Positions 8,883-18,144 are shown, numbered from the stretch's first letter. The stretch is 64,000 nt of DNA from Paenibacillus sp. L3-i20 (GCF_022180385.2 NZ_BQME02000001.1:1448475-1512474); one strand, 5' to 3'. The notes: generated by a model not told the origin, from the letters alone. Translations and numbers: made by a program.

Positions 8883-9962
8883 TTACGAATTACCCATCAT
8901 CTCACGATCCATCAAGTCAGCTTGTTCCGCTATAGTAAGCGACGAAACAATTTCCGCGATGTCTCCGTTCATAACAGAATCAAGCTTATGAAGCGTTAAG
9001 TTAATACGATGATCCGTTACACGACTTTGCGGGAAATTATACGTACGAATACGCTCACTGCGATCACCCGTACCGACTTTACTCTTCCGCTCGCCAGCAT
9101 ATTTAGCCTCTTCTTCTTGACGGCGAATATCTGAGATACGTGCACGAAGTACTTGCAAAGCTTTTGCTTTATTTTCATTCTGTGACTTGCCGTCCTGACA
9201 CGTTGCCATAATACCAGTTGGTACATGAAGCACCCGTACAGCGGACTTTGTTGTATTAACCGATTGACCGCCTGCACCACTGGAGCAGAATGTATCGATC
9301 CGAATATCTTTATCCAAAATCTCGACTTCAACGTCTTCAACCTCTGGCATAACGGCAACTGTTGATGTTGACGTATGAATACGTCCACCAGATTCAGTTA
9401 CTGGGATACGCTGAACACGGTGAGCTCCGCTCTCGTATTTCAGTTTGCTGTATGCACCTTTTCCATTTACCATGAAAATAACCTCTTTGAACCCGCCAAC
9501 ATCATTTTCGCTGAAGTCCATCAGCTCTACACGCCAGCCTTGCGAATCTGCAAACTTCGTGTACATGCGGTATAACTCATAAGCGAACAACGCCGCTTCG
9601 TCACCGCCAGCTGCTCCACGGATCTCAACGATAACGTTTTTATTATCGTTTGGATCTTTCGGAAGCAATAAGACACGAATTTTCTCGTCAAGCTCGCTCT
9701 TGCGCGTAGATAGCTCATCTATTTCCATCTTCACCATTTCGCGCATTTCATCATCAAGCTTCTCAGCTTGCATGAGCTTAGCGTCATCCAATTGCTCGGA
9801 CACTTGTTTATATTCCGTATAAGCATCAAATGAGTCTTGTAAATCCGACTGTTCCTTAGATAGCTCTCTAAGCCTTTTTGGATCACTGGACACGTCCGGA
9901 TCGCATAATAGCTCACTTAGCTTTTCGTACCGGTCGGCGAGTGCTTGTAATCGATCAAACAC
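8883..9962 (-). CDS. prfA: Peptide chain release factor 1
   Basis: Terminates translation at UAA and UAG. 359 aa, the usual RF1 length. The GGQ loop that triggers peptidyl-tRNA hydrolysis is [11 protein letters not shown] (near residue 230), and the codon-recognition domain precedes it. The start is GTG at 9962 with AGAGGTG upstream. It is followed on the same strand by prmC, which encodes its methyltransferase, the common bacterial arrangement. Confidence 0.97.
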   Translation of the reverse strand: MFDRLQALADRYEKLSELLCDPDVSSDPKRLRELSKEQSDLQDSFDAYTEYKQVSEQLDDAKLMQAEKLDDEMREMVKMEIDELSTRKSELDEKIRVLLLPKDPNDNKNVIVEIRGAAGGDEAALFAYELYRMYTKFADSQGWRVELMDFSENDVGGFKEVIFMVNGKGAYSKLKYESGAHRVQRIPVTESGGRIHTSTSTVAVMPEVEDVEVEILDKDIRIDTFCSSGAGGQSVNTTKSAVRVLHVPTGIMATCQDGKSQNENKAKALQVLRARISDIRRQEEEAKYAGERKSKVGTGDRSERIRTYNFPQSRVTDHRINLTLHKLDSVMNGDIAEIVSSLTIAEQADLMDREMMGNS

Positions 9963-10059
9963 TAATATTCACCTCTGTTTTATTCCTTTAGGATATTCAA
10001 TAGTATATCACAACGTGAACTTTGTATCGATATGTGCTTTTTAACAGATAGAGATAAAG

Positions 10060-10172
10060 TTATCCACAAATTCATCCACAGGCTGTGCACATCTTGTCCA
10101 CAACATGCTAATAAAGCGGATTTATCATCCATTTTTACTCCAAAAAAAGGAGCGTTATAGAGCTCATCCACA
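10060..10172 (+). promoter_or_regulatory. DnaA-box cluster between ychF and prfA
   Basis: Four boxes in the same orientation: a perfect TTATCCACA at 10060-10068 and one-mismatch copies TCATCCACA at 10072-10080, TTGTCCACA at 10094-10102 and TCATCCACA at 10164-10172. The last lies inside the ychF terminator. Similar intergenic DnaA-box clusters near oriC in B. subtilis act as DnaA-titrating or initiation-modulating sites. Confidence 0.6.
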
Positions 10173-10200
10173 ACATGGGGATCACTCCAAACGCTCCTTA
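10143..10200 (-). terminator. ychF terminator
   Basis: Minus strand AAGGAGCGTT ... AACGCTCCTT with inner pairing GAG..ATCC/GGAT..GCTC, followed by TTTTTTT. Confidence 0.75.
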
Positions 10201-10210
10201 TACAAAACAT

Positions 10211-11311
10211 CTATACGTTGAATCGGAAATGCATAACGTCGCCGTCACGCACAACATATTCTTTACCCTCTAGACGAAGCTGACCTTTTTCACGAACAGC
10301 TGCCATTGAACCACCAGCCGCTAGATCATTAAAGGATACTACTTCTGCACGAATAAATCCGCGTTCGAAATCAGTGTGAATAACACCTGCCGCTTGAGGA
10401 GCTTTTGTACCTTGACGAATCGTCCACGCACGAACCTCTTGTACACCAGCAGTAAAGTAGGTGTAAAGACCAAGCAGCTTGTATGCGGAATTGATCAAAC
10501 GGTTCAATCCGGACTCAGTCATACCTAGCTCTTGCAAGAACATTTCTTTGTCTTCGCCTTCAAGCTCAGCAATTTCGGATTCCACTTTTGCACTAATTGG
10601 AACAACTTCAGCGCCTTGCTCAGCAGCGAATTTACGAACTAGCTGTACGTACTCGTTGCCGTCTGAGTTTGCAACTTCTGCTTCACTCACGTTTGTAGCA
10701 TACAAAACAGGCTTCATTGTAAGAAGATGAAGGTCACGGACTAGCAGCTTCTCATCATCCGTTAGATCCATGCTTCGAACAGGCATATCATTGTATAGAG
10801 ATTCCTTTATACGCTCAAGCAATTCGACTTCTTGGGCAACCTTTTTGTCTCCGCCCTTAAGGTTTTTGCGGGAACGCTCAATTTTCTTCTCAACCGAATC
10901 TGCATCAGCGAGAATCAACTCAAGATTAATTGTCGTAATGTCGCTAATTGGATCTACTTTACCCGATACATGCGTAATGTTCTCATCTTGGAAACAGCGA
11001 ACAACGTGAACAATCGCATCAACTTCACGGATGTGGGCTAGAAACTTGTTGCCAAGTCCTTCGCCTTTACTTGCTCCTGCAACAAGACCAGCAATATCAA
11101 CAAATTCAAATGCTGTTGGAACGATGCTTTTTGGTACAACCAGTTCAACAAGCTTATTAAGGCGCTCATCCGGAACTTCAACAACACCTACGTTTGGATC
11201 AATTGTACAGAATGGATAGTTAGCAGATTCCGCACCCGCTTGCGTAATAGCATTAAACAATGTGGACTTACCAACGTTCGGCAATCCTACGATACCAGCC
11301 TTCAAAGCCAT
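10211..11311 (-). CDS. ychF: Redox-regulated ATPase YchF
   Basis: Universally conserved Obg-family P-loop ATPase associated with ribosomes and stress responses. 366 aa. The G1 motif is GLPNVGKSTLF at the N-terminus, the G3 is DIAGLVAGASKGEGLGN, and the nucleotide-selectivity motif is the YchF-type NVSE instead of NKxD, which explains ATP preference. The C-terminal TGS-like domain ends with the typical DGDVMHFRFNV. Start ATG 11311 has AAGGAG in front; 15 upstream in-frame codons are not conserved. Confidence 0.97.
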   Translation of the reverse strand: MALKAGIVGLPNVGKSTLFNAITQAGAESANYPFCTIDPNVGVVEVPDERLNKLVELVVPKSIVPTAFEFVDIAGLVAGASKGEGLGNKFLAHIREVDAIVHVVRCFQDENITHVSGKVDPISDITTINLELILADADSVEKKIERSRKNLKGGDKKVAQEVELLERIKESLYNDMPVRSMDLTDDEKLLVRDLHLLTMKPVLYATNVSEAEVANSDGNEYVQLVRKFAAEQGAEVVPISAKVESEIAELEGEDKEMFLQELGMTESGLNRLINSAYKLLGLYTYFTAGVQEVRAWTIRQGTKAPQAAGVIHTDFERGFIRAEVVSFNDLAAGGSMAAVREKGQLRLEGKEYVVRDGDVMHFRFNV

Positions 11312-11499
11312 GTATGAGACACTCCTTATTTTCCGATAGTAAACAACTCTCGTCATTATACCCTAGCCGCATAGACAATGAAAGTACTATGCTCAATCGC
11401 CTCTCCGGGAATTACATCCTTCTGCTTCTCAATATGCCATAAGTAGAATGCTCTTACGGGCTCTGGAAATACTACTTAGACCAGGGGGTGATTTCGCAG

Positions 11500-11643
11500 A
11501 TGGAAAATAAGTCTCATAAGGGCAATTACAAGGGCACAACAAACATGAAAGCTAAAAATCAGGATATGGCATTCGTCAACGATAATGTTGAAGATGCCAA
11601 ATCTGTAACTAACTTCTCAACAAACAACAAAAAAACGGACTAG
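11500..11643 (+). CDS. Small hydrophilic protein, 47 aa, unknown
   Basis: An uninterrupted 47-codon frame with a strong site CAGGGGGTGA eight bases before its ATG. The product is Asn/Lys-rich, starts MENKSHKGNYKGT and ends NNKKTD, has no cysteine, membrane segment or signal peptide. I do not recognise it. The composition resembles small spore proteins of Bacillales but no SASP motif is seen. A strong palindrome (11673-11719) follows it. Confidence 0.55.
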   Translation: MENKSHKGNYKGTTNMKAKNQDMAFVNDNVEDAKSVTNFSTNNKKTD

Positions 11644-11672
11644 CTCCCATTACTCTACTCAGCTATAAACCG

Positions 11673-11719
11673 CTACAGCCACGCTTAATCGGCTTACACC
11701 GATTAAAACGTGGCTGTAG
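11673..11719. repeat. Large inverted repeat between convergent genes
   Basis: CTACAGCCACG.TTAATCGG / CCGATTAA.ACGTGGCTGTAG with a 6-base loop, between the 47-aa gene and the 3' end of the ABC importer operon. Neither side has a long T-run, so a classical intrinsic terminator is not proven, but it may end both transcripts. Confidence 0.6.
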
Positions 11720-11768
11720 AGTTAAATAAGTAGAAATAAAGTTTAGGCAAGTGAAGCAAGGGCTGCAA

Positions 11769-12647
11769 TTAACCCTTAACTGCACCTTCCGTCAAGCCTT
11801 TTTCAATAAACTTCTGTACAAACAAGTACACAATTAAAACAGGTACGACGGTTAATGATATCGCAGCTGCCATTAATCCGTAATCTGTACCGTACTGGGA
11901 GCTTATTTCGCTCAGTAGGGACACGATTGGACGCACACTATCTTTACTTACGAAGATAAGTGCTGAGAACAAGTCATTGTACGACCATAGGAATACAAAG
12001 ATACTCGCTGATGCAAACGCAGGTCTAGATACCGGGAACAATATTTTCACAAACAATGTCCAACGGTTACAACCGTCAATAAACGCTGCTTCTTCAAGCT
12101 CTTTAGGTATAGTCGACATATAGCCGGCCAATACCAATATAGCAAAAGTTAAGTTACCAGCAGTTTGCGGGAAGATCAATCCAATATGCTTATTAGCAAA
12201 CTTCCATTCGATCAACAGTTCATAAACCGGTACAACTGTAGCGAACGTAGGGATAAGCAATGTCGCATATAGAATTGAATAAATTACTTTTCTTCCTTTG
12301 AAGTTGAAACGAGAAAGCACATAAGCTGCTAATCCGCCAAGCAAGAGCACAAGAAACACAACGCTGCCTGACATGATCAAACTATTCGCATATCCTCTTC
12401 CGATATTAATACGATCGAAAGCATTCGTATAGTTCGTAAATATAGGCTCTAATGCCACTTTGAATGAATTGTTCATAACGGATTGAGAACCCTTAAACGA
12501 GTTATTTACAATCCAGAACAGGGCATAGATCGTCGTCAAGGACCATGAGAATAACACAGTATACATAAGAATAGTGCTAATCTTAATTTTGCTGAAAATA
12601 TTCTGTGATGGTTGGACTTGACGCTCTCCTTTAACAAGTTGTTGCAT
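11769..12647 (-). CDS. Carbohydrate ABC transporter permease (MalG type)
   Basis: 292-aa integral membrane subunit of a CUT1-family sugar importer. Six membrane spans are visible, starting with a helix around residues 25-48, and the ATPase-contact EAA loop reads EEAAFIDGCNRWTLFVKILFP near residue 190. It ends in EKGLTEGAVKG, the usual MalG-family tail. It is the last gene of a three-gene operon with the MalF-type permease and the binding protein. No ATPase gene is adjacent, so a shared MsmX-type ATPase elsewhere probably energises it. The sugar is not deducible. Confidence 0.93.
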   Translation of the reverse strand: MQQLVKGERQVQPSQNIFSKIKISTILMYTVLFSWSLTTIYALFWIVNNSFKGSQSVMNNSFKVALEPIFTNYTNAFDRINIGRGYANSLIMSGSVVFLVLLLGGLAAYVLSRFNFKGRKVIYSILYATLLIPTFATVVPVYELLIEWKFANKHIGLIFPQTAGNLTFAILVLAGYMSTIPKELEEAAFIDGCNRWTLFVKILFPVSRPAFASASIFVFLWSYNDLFSALIFVSKDSVRPIVSLLSEISSQYGTDYGLMAAAISLTVVPVLIVYLFVQKFIEKGLTEGAVKG

Positions 12648-12670
12648 ATACGTACACCCCTAATACCAGC

Positions 12671-13531
12671 TTAGTATGTGATTTCTTCCTTTTTCAGAAG
12701 GCGATTAGCAAGAACAGCCAATATAACGCCAAACACTACGATGTACAACGCAATGGTTGAACCATAGCCGAAGTTCTGATCCACAATAGCTTTTTTAAAC
12801 ATATACGTTCCAAGTACTTCCGTATCATTCTGGCCTCTCGTCAATACGTATACAAACTCAAACACTTTAAGTGTACCCGTAATAGCTAGAGTGATAACAA
12901 CTTTAATGTCGCTCATAATGAGTGGAATTGTAAGTAAGAACGTTTTTTTAACGCCTGTAATACCTTCGAGCTTCGCTGCTTCATAGAAGTCTGAAGGAAT
13001 CTTAGACATTGCAGTCAAAAATAGTACAAAATAGAATCCAACATAGTGCCAAACAGTAGGAATGGCTACTGCCTTCAGTGCCATACTTTCACTCAACCAA
13101 TAAATCTTCTCAAGACCAAGATTACCTATTAGGCTGTTTAGCAAACCAAATTCGTAGTTGTATAACAAAACGAACAATAATGAAATTGCTGTACCCGATA
13201 TAACGACCGGGAAGAAGAATACCATTCGGAAAAAGCCTTTACCCCATTTAATGTTGTCTACAAGAACCGCAAGGAACAATGCAATACCAACTTGAAATAC
13301 GACGACAAAAAACATAATTTCAAGTGTATTAAGCGTAGCAGCGCCAAGCTTTTCATCCGAAAACAATCTTACATAGTTATCGAATCCAACAAACTTTTTA
13401 CTCAAGAATCCTTTGGTTCGATAGAAGCTGAGGTACAAGCTTTTTAAGAACGGATAATACAAGAAAATGGACATAAATGCTGCCGCCGGCAGTAAAAACA
13501 TCAAGATATACTTACGATCACCCTTCATCAT
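12671..13531 (-). CDS. Carbohydrate ABC transporter permease (MalF type)
   Basis: About 286-aa partner permease of the CUT1 importer. The first span is residues 9-29 (LMFLLPAAAFMSIFLYYPF), and the EAA loop is YEAAKLEGITGVKKTFLLTIP. Several start codons lie close together behind AAAGGTGA (GTG 13537, ATG 13531, ATG 13528); 13531 is chosen but all three are possible. The MalG-type gene follows at 23 bases; a strong hairpin separates it from the upstream binding-protein gene. Confidence 0.92.
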   Translation of the reverse strand: MMKGDRKYILMFLLPAAAFMSIFLYYPFLKSLYLSFYRTKGFLSKKFVGFDNYVRLFSDEKLGAATLNTLEIMFFVVVFQVGIALFLAVLVDNIKWGKGFFRMVFFFPVVISGTAISLLFVLLYNYEFGLLNSLIGNLGLEKIYWLSESMALKAVAIPTVWHYVGFYFVLFLTAMSKIPSDFYEAAKLEGITGVKKTFLLTIPLIMSDIKVVITLAITGTLKVFEFVYVLTRGQNDTEVLGTYMFKKAIVDQNFGYGSTIALYIVVFGVILAVLANRLLKKEEITY

Positions 13532-13573
13532 TATCACCTTTGATGTTTATTTTCAATGATATGCATTTGAAAT

Positions 13574-13613
13574 GATGACGCCGCCCTAACGATTTAAGGG
13601 GCGGCGTCCATCA
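13574..13613 (-). other. Stem-loop between binding-protein and permease genes
   Basis: GACGCCGCCC / GGGGCGGCGTC stem of at least ten G/C-rich pairs with an 11-base A/T loop and no T-run. Such a structure downstream of a solute-binding-protein gene typically protects its mRNA 3' end, giving more binding protein than permease. Confidence 0.65.
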
Positions 13614-13655
13614 CTCCTGTTATGCATAATGAATTATGCGTTTGGAATTAGATTA

Positions 13656-15014
13656 TTATTGGTTCTCAAGTTCAACTTTTTCTGCTTTTTTCAGAGCGTC
13701 AGCTGCCGAAACTTTGCCAGATGCTACATCTTTAAAGTTAGCACGAAGCTCAGAGAACGTTTCAGGAGAAACTTTGCTGTCAACTGGACTAGTTACAGAA
13801 TCAGCTGTTTCCATCATTGCAAGACCGTCTTTTTGAGCTTGTTTCAAGCCGTCAATTTCCAAGCCAGCAACTGCTGGGATACCGCCGTTAGCTGTTGCAA
13901 TTGTTTTAACGGATTCAGCAGTTGTCAAATGTTTAAGCAATGCTACTGCTGCATCTTTTTTAGCTGCATCTTCAAAAGTCGATTGAGCCAAGTAGAAACC
14001 AGTTCCGAAACCACCAACTAGGTTTTTACCAGTTCCTGCACCACCAGGGATTGCAGGGAAAGGAAGTACAGTTGTGTTGTCTTGAACTGTAGCATCTTTA
14101 GTTTCTGTGTTTACAAAGCCGCCAACAGCCCAGCTACCTTCAAGGATCATAGCTGCTTTACCTTGTGAGTAGTAGTTGCTCGCCATACCAAGATCGATTG
14201 TACCTGCATCTGTAGGGAATGCGCCAAGATCAGCAAGTTCCTTCACAGCTGCAAAACCTTTTTCCCAGTTAGGATCGATGCCGTTAGCCAAACCTTTAGC
14301 TTGACCTTCAGGACCAGCAGCACTTAGTACAAAGTGCTCAATTAGGTAGTGAGATTGGTCAAATGGACCGGACAAAGGAATGATTCCTTTAGCTTTGAAT
14401 GCTGCTACTGCAGTTTTCAATTTCTCCCAGTCAGTTGGAAGTTCTAGGTTATTCTCAGCAAATAGTTGTTTGTTGACGAATAGACCTTCGTAGAAACCAG
14501 TCAAAGGAAGAGCGTACGTTTTGCCGTCAGAGTGCTTAGTGAAACCAAGCGCTGCTGGCATAAAGCCGTTTTTCCACTCTGGATCAGCTGCAAGGATATC
14601 ATCCAAAGCAGCTACTTTGCCGGAGCTAATAATTTCGTTAGCGTCAGAACCAACGAAGTAGAACAACAAGTCTGGCTCATTGCCAGATGTCATATCAGTG
14701 TTAACTTTAGTTCTGAAGCTGTCATCGTTTGCAGACATTGTATCATTTTCGATTGTTACATGAGGATGAGTTTTTGTGAATGCATCAAGAGTAGCTTGGA
14801 ATGCCTCACGAGCTGCGTCAGTACCGCCAAAAGTCGAGAATACGCGAAGTTTAACGTTTTCAGGAGCTTTTGATTCTTCTGGAGCTTTTGATGCTTCAGA
14901 ACTTGGTGATGGTGATGGAGAAGCTGCAGGTTTGTTGCCGCCGTTGCCGCAAGCAGCAAGGAACATCGACATTACAAGTATCAAGCTTAGAAAAGTAAAT
15001 GCAGATTTCTTCAC
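13656..15014 (-). CDS. Extracellular solute-binding lipoprotein of the sugar importer
   Basis: 452-aa family 1 solute-binding protein. A lipoprotein signal peptide runs to LAAC, with the modified Cys at about residue 22, followed by a Ser/Pro/Glu-rich tether and the mature domain starting KLRVFSTFGGTDAAREAFQ. It captures an oligosaccharide outside the membrane and hands it to the two permeases encoded next. The GTG at 15014 with AAGGGGG upstream is chosen over an ATG 15 codons earlier, because the latter precedes the signal peptide with an unrelated sequence. Upstream is a promoter with four phased repeats. Confidence 0.95.
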   Translation of the reverse strand: MKKSAFTFLSLILVMSMFLAACGNGGNKPAASPSPSPSSEASKAPEESKAPENVKLRVFSTFGGTDAAREAFQATLDAFTKTHPHVTIENDTMSANDDSFRTKVNTDMTSGNEPDLLFYFVGSDANEIISSGKVAALDDILAADPEWKNGFMPAALGFTKHSDGKTYALPLTGFYEGLFVNKQLFAENNLELPTDWEKLKTAVAAFKAKGIIPLSGPFDQSHYLIEHFVLSAAGPEGQAKGLANGIDPNWEKGFAAVKELADLGAFPTDAGTIDLGMASNYYSQGKAAMILEGSWAVGGFVNTETKDATVQDNTTVLPFPAIPGGAGTGKNLVGGFGTGFYLAQSTFEDAAKKDAAVALLKHLTTAESVKTIATANGGIPAVAGLEIDGLKQAQKDGLAMMETADSVTSPVDSKVSPETFSELRANFKDVASGKVSAADALKKAEKVELENQ

Positions 15015-15090
15015 TTTGTAAATCCCCCTTAAAATTTTTATAATTGCGCATGACCGCATGACCCTGTCCTGATATCATGCTACACTCAAA

Positions 15091-15120
15091 ATGTTATGGC
15101 ATGAGCATAGGCTGCGTCAA
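15091..15120 (-). promoter_or_regulatory. Promoter of the ABC importer operon
   Basis: Minus strand TTGACG (15115-15120), 17-18 bases, ATAACA/TAACAT. A weak -10 is consistent with activator dependence on the repeats just upstream. Confidence 0.6.
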
Positions 15121-15139
15121 CGGCTTTAGGCCTTTTTCG

Positions 15140-15220
15140 GGGGGATATTCCTCTAATTTCAGGGGGTATATTCCTATCACATTGAGGGGTAATTTTCTCT
15201 GAAATTAGGGATAAATTTCT
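15140..15220. repeat. Four phased 13-bp direct repeats (probable activator sites)
   Basis: GGGGATATTCCT (15141), GGGGTATATTCCT (15163), GGGGTAATTTTCT (15186) and GGGATAAATTTCT (15208) are spaced 22, 23 and 22 bases, about two helical turns. The nearest copy is about 20 bases upstream of the importer -35. Overlaid is an inverted repeat TAATTTCAG/CTGAAATTA (15154, 15199). An AraC-type or similar regulator is inferred; no regulator gene is adjacent. Confidence 0.65.
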
Positions 15221-15226
15221 AATCCC

Positions 15227-17632
15227 CTACATTCGTAATGGCGCCTCCTGTAACTCGGACCGTTTCTGCAAGTAACGGAGAAATGCTACAGATGCTTCTG
15301 CGCGTGTAATTTGCTTTTTCGGAAGAAACTTACCATCGGATAAACTCATAATTTTGAGCCCTACAACGATGGATGACTGGCCTTTATTTTCAATTTGTGC
15401 GGAATCTTTGAAATTTGCTTTAAAGATATGATCGTAGTCAGCAAGCGTATTGTATCCGAGCGCCCTTACAATTAGCTCCGACAACTCATCCCTTGTTACT
15501 TTCCCTTCAGGATTGAACTTACCATCACCCAAATCTATAAGGTTTTGTTCCAATGCACTTTCGATGTACGCGAAGTATGAGGAATCAGCAGCTACATCGC
15601 TAAAAGAAGAATTAAGCTTTGCAAAAGCCCTTCCTGAAAGTTGCTCATAGCCATAATGACTGCCGCCAGCTCTTGCTAATACAAGCATCTTTATAATTTC
15701 GCCGCGTGTAATACCTTGATTAGGAAGAACGTTGCCATGTTCAAGATCCAATGCTCGATACGCTACCATTAATTGAAGTGATTGCTCCGCCCAGTGGCCA
15801 GCAATATCCTTTGCCGCAGGTATTGCTAGTTGGGTAACTTCTCCCGTTTCTCCATTTCGCCAAATACCTGTCATAGCATCAAGAAATACTGCTTCATTTC
15901 TAGGCTTAGCAATTAATTGATATACAAGTTTTATCTCAGATTTATTAACAAAGTCCGCTTCCGTTGCTTCACCGGTTGCCATGAGTGTTTCGTACATCTC
16001 TTTTGAAGCAGGTTTACCCTTCCACTCATATTGACTCATCACACGATATGTTAGCTCTGTGTCATAGAATGACATCCATTGCTTAATCGCTGCTTCCTTA
16101 TCAATCGTTACAGGCTTTGTCTCTGGGAAAATGTGACCCGATACCGATGCATCGGAATGTCTTACTTCCCCGCTTGTAGCATTAATGGACATTTTAATAT
16201 AATTAAAATCCACGGTTGCTCCATGAACCTTATGCAAAAACCCTATTCCATATTCCTTTGATTCATTTTGATTTACTTTTTCATCATTTTCCTTGTCCGG
16301 TTTGATTAAATATAGCTCTCCAGTAAGCCATGGCAACTGCTTCTTCACAATTCCAATTGCTTTCTCCACCGCTTTGTCTACACTAATCGGATTTCCCACT
16401 GGTACGTCTTCACTATTATTATAGTATTGGTAGAAATTTTGAATCACACCCGTTGAACCGTTGACACTCGCTGCTATACTCCCAAAGTCCTTGCCATCCT
16501 TTTTTACAACCCAGTCTAATAACCAATAGGAAGTTAACTTTCCTGTTGTTTCGTCGCGGTGCTCATTAAAGCTTGAGCCATTAAAATGTTTATTCGTGGG
16601 GAGGGACATTACCTCTTCAACAATTTTGCGAGCTTGCGCTTCAGTTATTTTAGTTTCCTTCGGCTCTGCCCCCAGAGGTTTCTCTGTAAGTGGCTTATCT
16701 GATACCTTCACACCATAACCGTACATCGGGTCAGTCAACTTCTCACCCGTTACAGCTTCAATAACAAATGGACTTAAATCGTAACTTAATTCTAATTTCT
16801 TATCTTGTGTGTTGTGTGGAACGATATATCTCAGCTCCGGTGACGCAATTTCAGCTATCTTCCGCTTAGCCTCATCTAATGTTAACTTACCGCTTACTAC
16901 AGGAAATTTAATTGTATCATCCCAAATGAGTTCGAAGTTCAATACATGACCTTCACTATTCACTTCAAATTGAATGTAATTATCTAAGTATGGGATTCCA
17001 TTTACAACCCGGTCATAGCGAAGCCGATGCCTCACCTCACCACTCAGAGGCGGAAGTATCTCAGCACCCACTTTTTCGTTATATTGAACGCTCCCTCTAT
17101 ATTCTTTCGCAACTTCATCAATGAAAGCTATTGCTATTTTCTGTGCCTCTGTCCGATCTACCTTGAGTGGGTAGGATGGCTTTGCATTAGCGTTATCTGT
17201 ATAAGAATAATAACGAAGCAGCTGGCCTGTAGAAGCGTTCATTGTTACAGAAATACTTCCAGCATGCTTGTTATTAACCACTTTTACGAATTCCATTCCC
17301 CATGTATTCTGAACACCATCAACTAGTCTATATGATCCGTAACTTGCGCTTCGGAGCACATATTCCTTCGGAATACTAACGTATTGCCTAAACAATCGTT
17401 CTGCATCTTCTTTGGGAATATCTTCTTTGCTGACCTCTTGCTTTGCTTCCTCACCCTCTTTAGTAAGTGGGCTAGACGGTGAACTTGAGGCAGTTGGCTC
17501 TGCCTTTAAATTGCTGCGAATCTCCTGATGTGATTTGTTCGAATCATCAGCTGAAACCGACACAGATAATGCACTCGACAACATAGCGATTGCCAGTAGA
17601 AGTGCTAATTTGTTTGGCTTTATTTTACCCAC
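15227..17632 (-). CDS. YcdB/YcdC-repeat protein with three C-terminal SLH domains
   Basis: 801-aa exported cell-surface protein. A signal peptide covers residues 1-28 (ending VSVSA). Two related YcdB/PepSY-like halves follow, each with a GSI(S/A)..N(A/G)STG strand pair and a helix of the type (V/I)DxAxxIA. SLH domains begin about residue 620 (DIAGHWAEQSL), then FSDVAADSSYFAYIESALEQ and FKDSAQIENKGQ, anchoring it to pyruvylated secondary wall polymer. YcdB-type domains are of unknown function, possibly protease-inhibitor-like. The GTG at 17632 follows GAGGAG; a GTG at 17668 gives a longer, less signal-like start. Confidence 0.88.
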   Translation of the reverse strand: MGKIKPNKLALLLAIAMLSSALSVSVSADDSNKSHQEIRSNLKAEPTASSSPSSPLTKEGEEAKQEVSKEDIPKEDAERLFRQYVSIPKEYVLRSASYGSYRLVDGVQNTWGMEFVKVVNNKHAGSISVTMNASTGQLLRYYSYTDNANAKPSYPLKVDRTEAQKIAIAFIDEVAKEYRGSVQYNEKVGAEILPPLSGEVRHRLRYDRVVNGIPYLDNYIQFEVNSEGHVLNFELIWDDTIKFPVVSGKLTLDEAKRKIAEIASPELRYIVPHNTQDKKLELSYDLSPFVIEAVTGEKLTDPMYGYGVKVSDKPLTEKPLGAEPKETKITEAQARKIVEEVMSLPTNKHFNGSSFNEHRDETTGKLTSYWLLDWVVKKDGKDFGSIAASVNGSTGVIQNFYQYYNNSEDVPVGNPISVDKAVEKAIGIVKKQLPWLTGELYLIKPDKENDEKVNQNESKEYGIGFLHKVHGATVDFNYIKMSINATSGEVRHSDASVSGHIFPETKPVTIDKEAAIKQWMSFYDTELTYRVMSQYEWKGKPASKEMYETLMATGEATEADFVNKSEIKLVYQLIAKPRNEAVFLDAMTGIWRNGETGEVTQLAIPAAKDIAGHWAEQSLQLMVAYRALDLEHGNVLPNQGITRGEIIKMLVLARAGGSHYGYEQLSGRAFAKLNSSFSDVAADSSYFAYIESALEQNLIDLGDGKFNPEGKVTRDELSELIVRALGYNTLADYDHIFKANFKDSAQIENKGQSSIVVGLKIMSLSDGKFLPKKQITRAEASVAFLRYLQKRSELQEAPLRM

Positions 17633-17747
17633 TTCAGCACACTCCTCAAAAAATGGTAATATATTCACTTTTTAGACGAGTGTAGCAATTGTTTGGTTGC
17701 GGCATCAAGCGGTAAGAAATAAATATACTTGCCCATATCGTTACACG

Positions 17748-17796
17748 CAAAAAAACCGTAGAATCTGTCTGCTAAAGCAGCAGCACATTCTACGGT
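17748..17796 (-). terminator. trxA terminator
   Basis: Minus strand AACCGTAGAATGTGCTGCT...AGCAGACAGATTCTACGGTT followed by TTTTTGCG. Confidence 0.85.
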
Positions 17797-17829
17797 TCGT
17801 TACCTTGCGGCGCAAGCGCCGCTTGATCA

Positions 17830-18144
17830 TTAAATTTGGTTCGAAATTTTTGCTTTAAGAGCATCTTTTGATTGTAGACCAACCATTTTGTCTACTGGTT
17901 GACCGTCTTTGAACAAGATCAATGTAGGAATGCTCATTACGCCGAATTGCGAAGCAAGTTCAGGCTCTTCATCCACATTGATTTTTGCAATTGTTGCTTG
18001 ACCTGCAAGCTCAGTTGATAGCTCTTCCACGATTGGAAGTTGCATTTTGCAAGGTCCGCACCATGGTGCCCAGAAATCAACCAAGGATACGCCGTTCTCA
18101 ATGCTTTGTGCAAAGTTTTCTTTCGTCAATGCTACTGCCATCAT
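17830..18144 (-). CDS. trxA: Thioredoxin
   Basis: 104-aa cytoplasmic disulfide reductase. The active site WCGPC (C29, C32) and the cis-proline loop SIPTL are intact, and the length is standard. The ATG-ATG start has AAAGGATG upstream. It has its own terminator and lies 64 bases downstream of the Rrf2 regulator gene on the same strand. A regulator with cysteines next to thioredoxin suggests a shared redox theme, but no operator is seen directly before trxA. Confidence 0.96.
   Translation of the reverse strand: MMAVALTKENFAQSIENGVSLVDFWAPWCGPCKMQLPIVEELSTELAGQATIAKINVDEEPELASQFGVMSIPTLILFKDGQPVDKMVGLQSKDALKAKISNQI

Noticed and set aside
10060..10172. Chromosome replication origin
   Set aside because: DnaA boxes are present, but there is no dnaA, dnaN or A/T-rich unwinding element; the gene order places oriC beyond the right edge.
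9980..10210. 76-aa minus-strand frame
   Set aside because: It spans the ychF terminator and the DnaA boxes, has no ribosome site and no protein-like composition.
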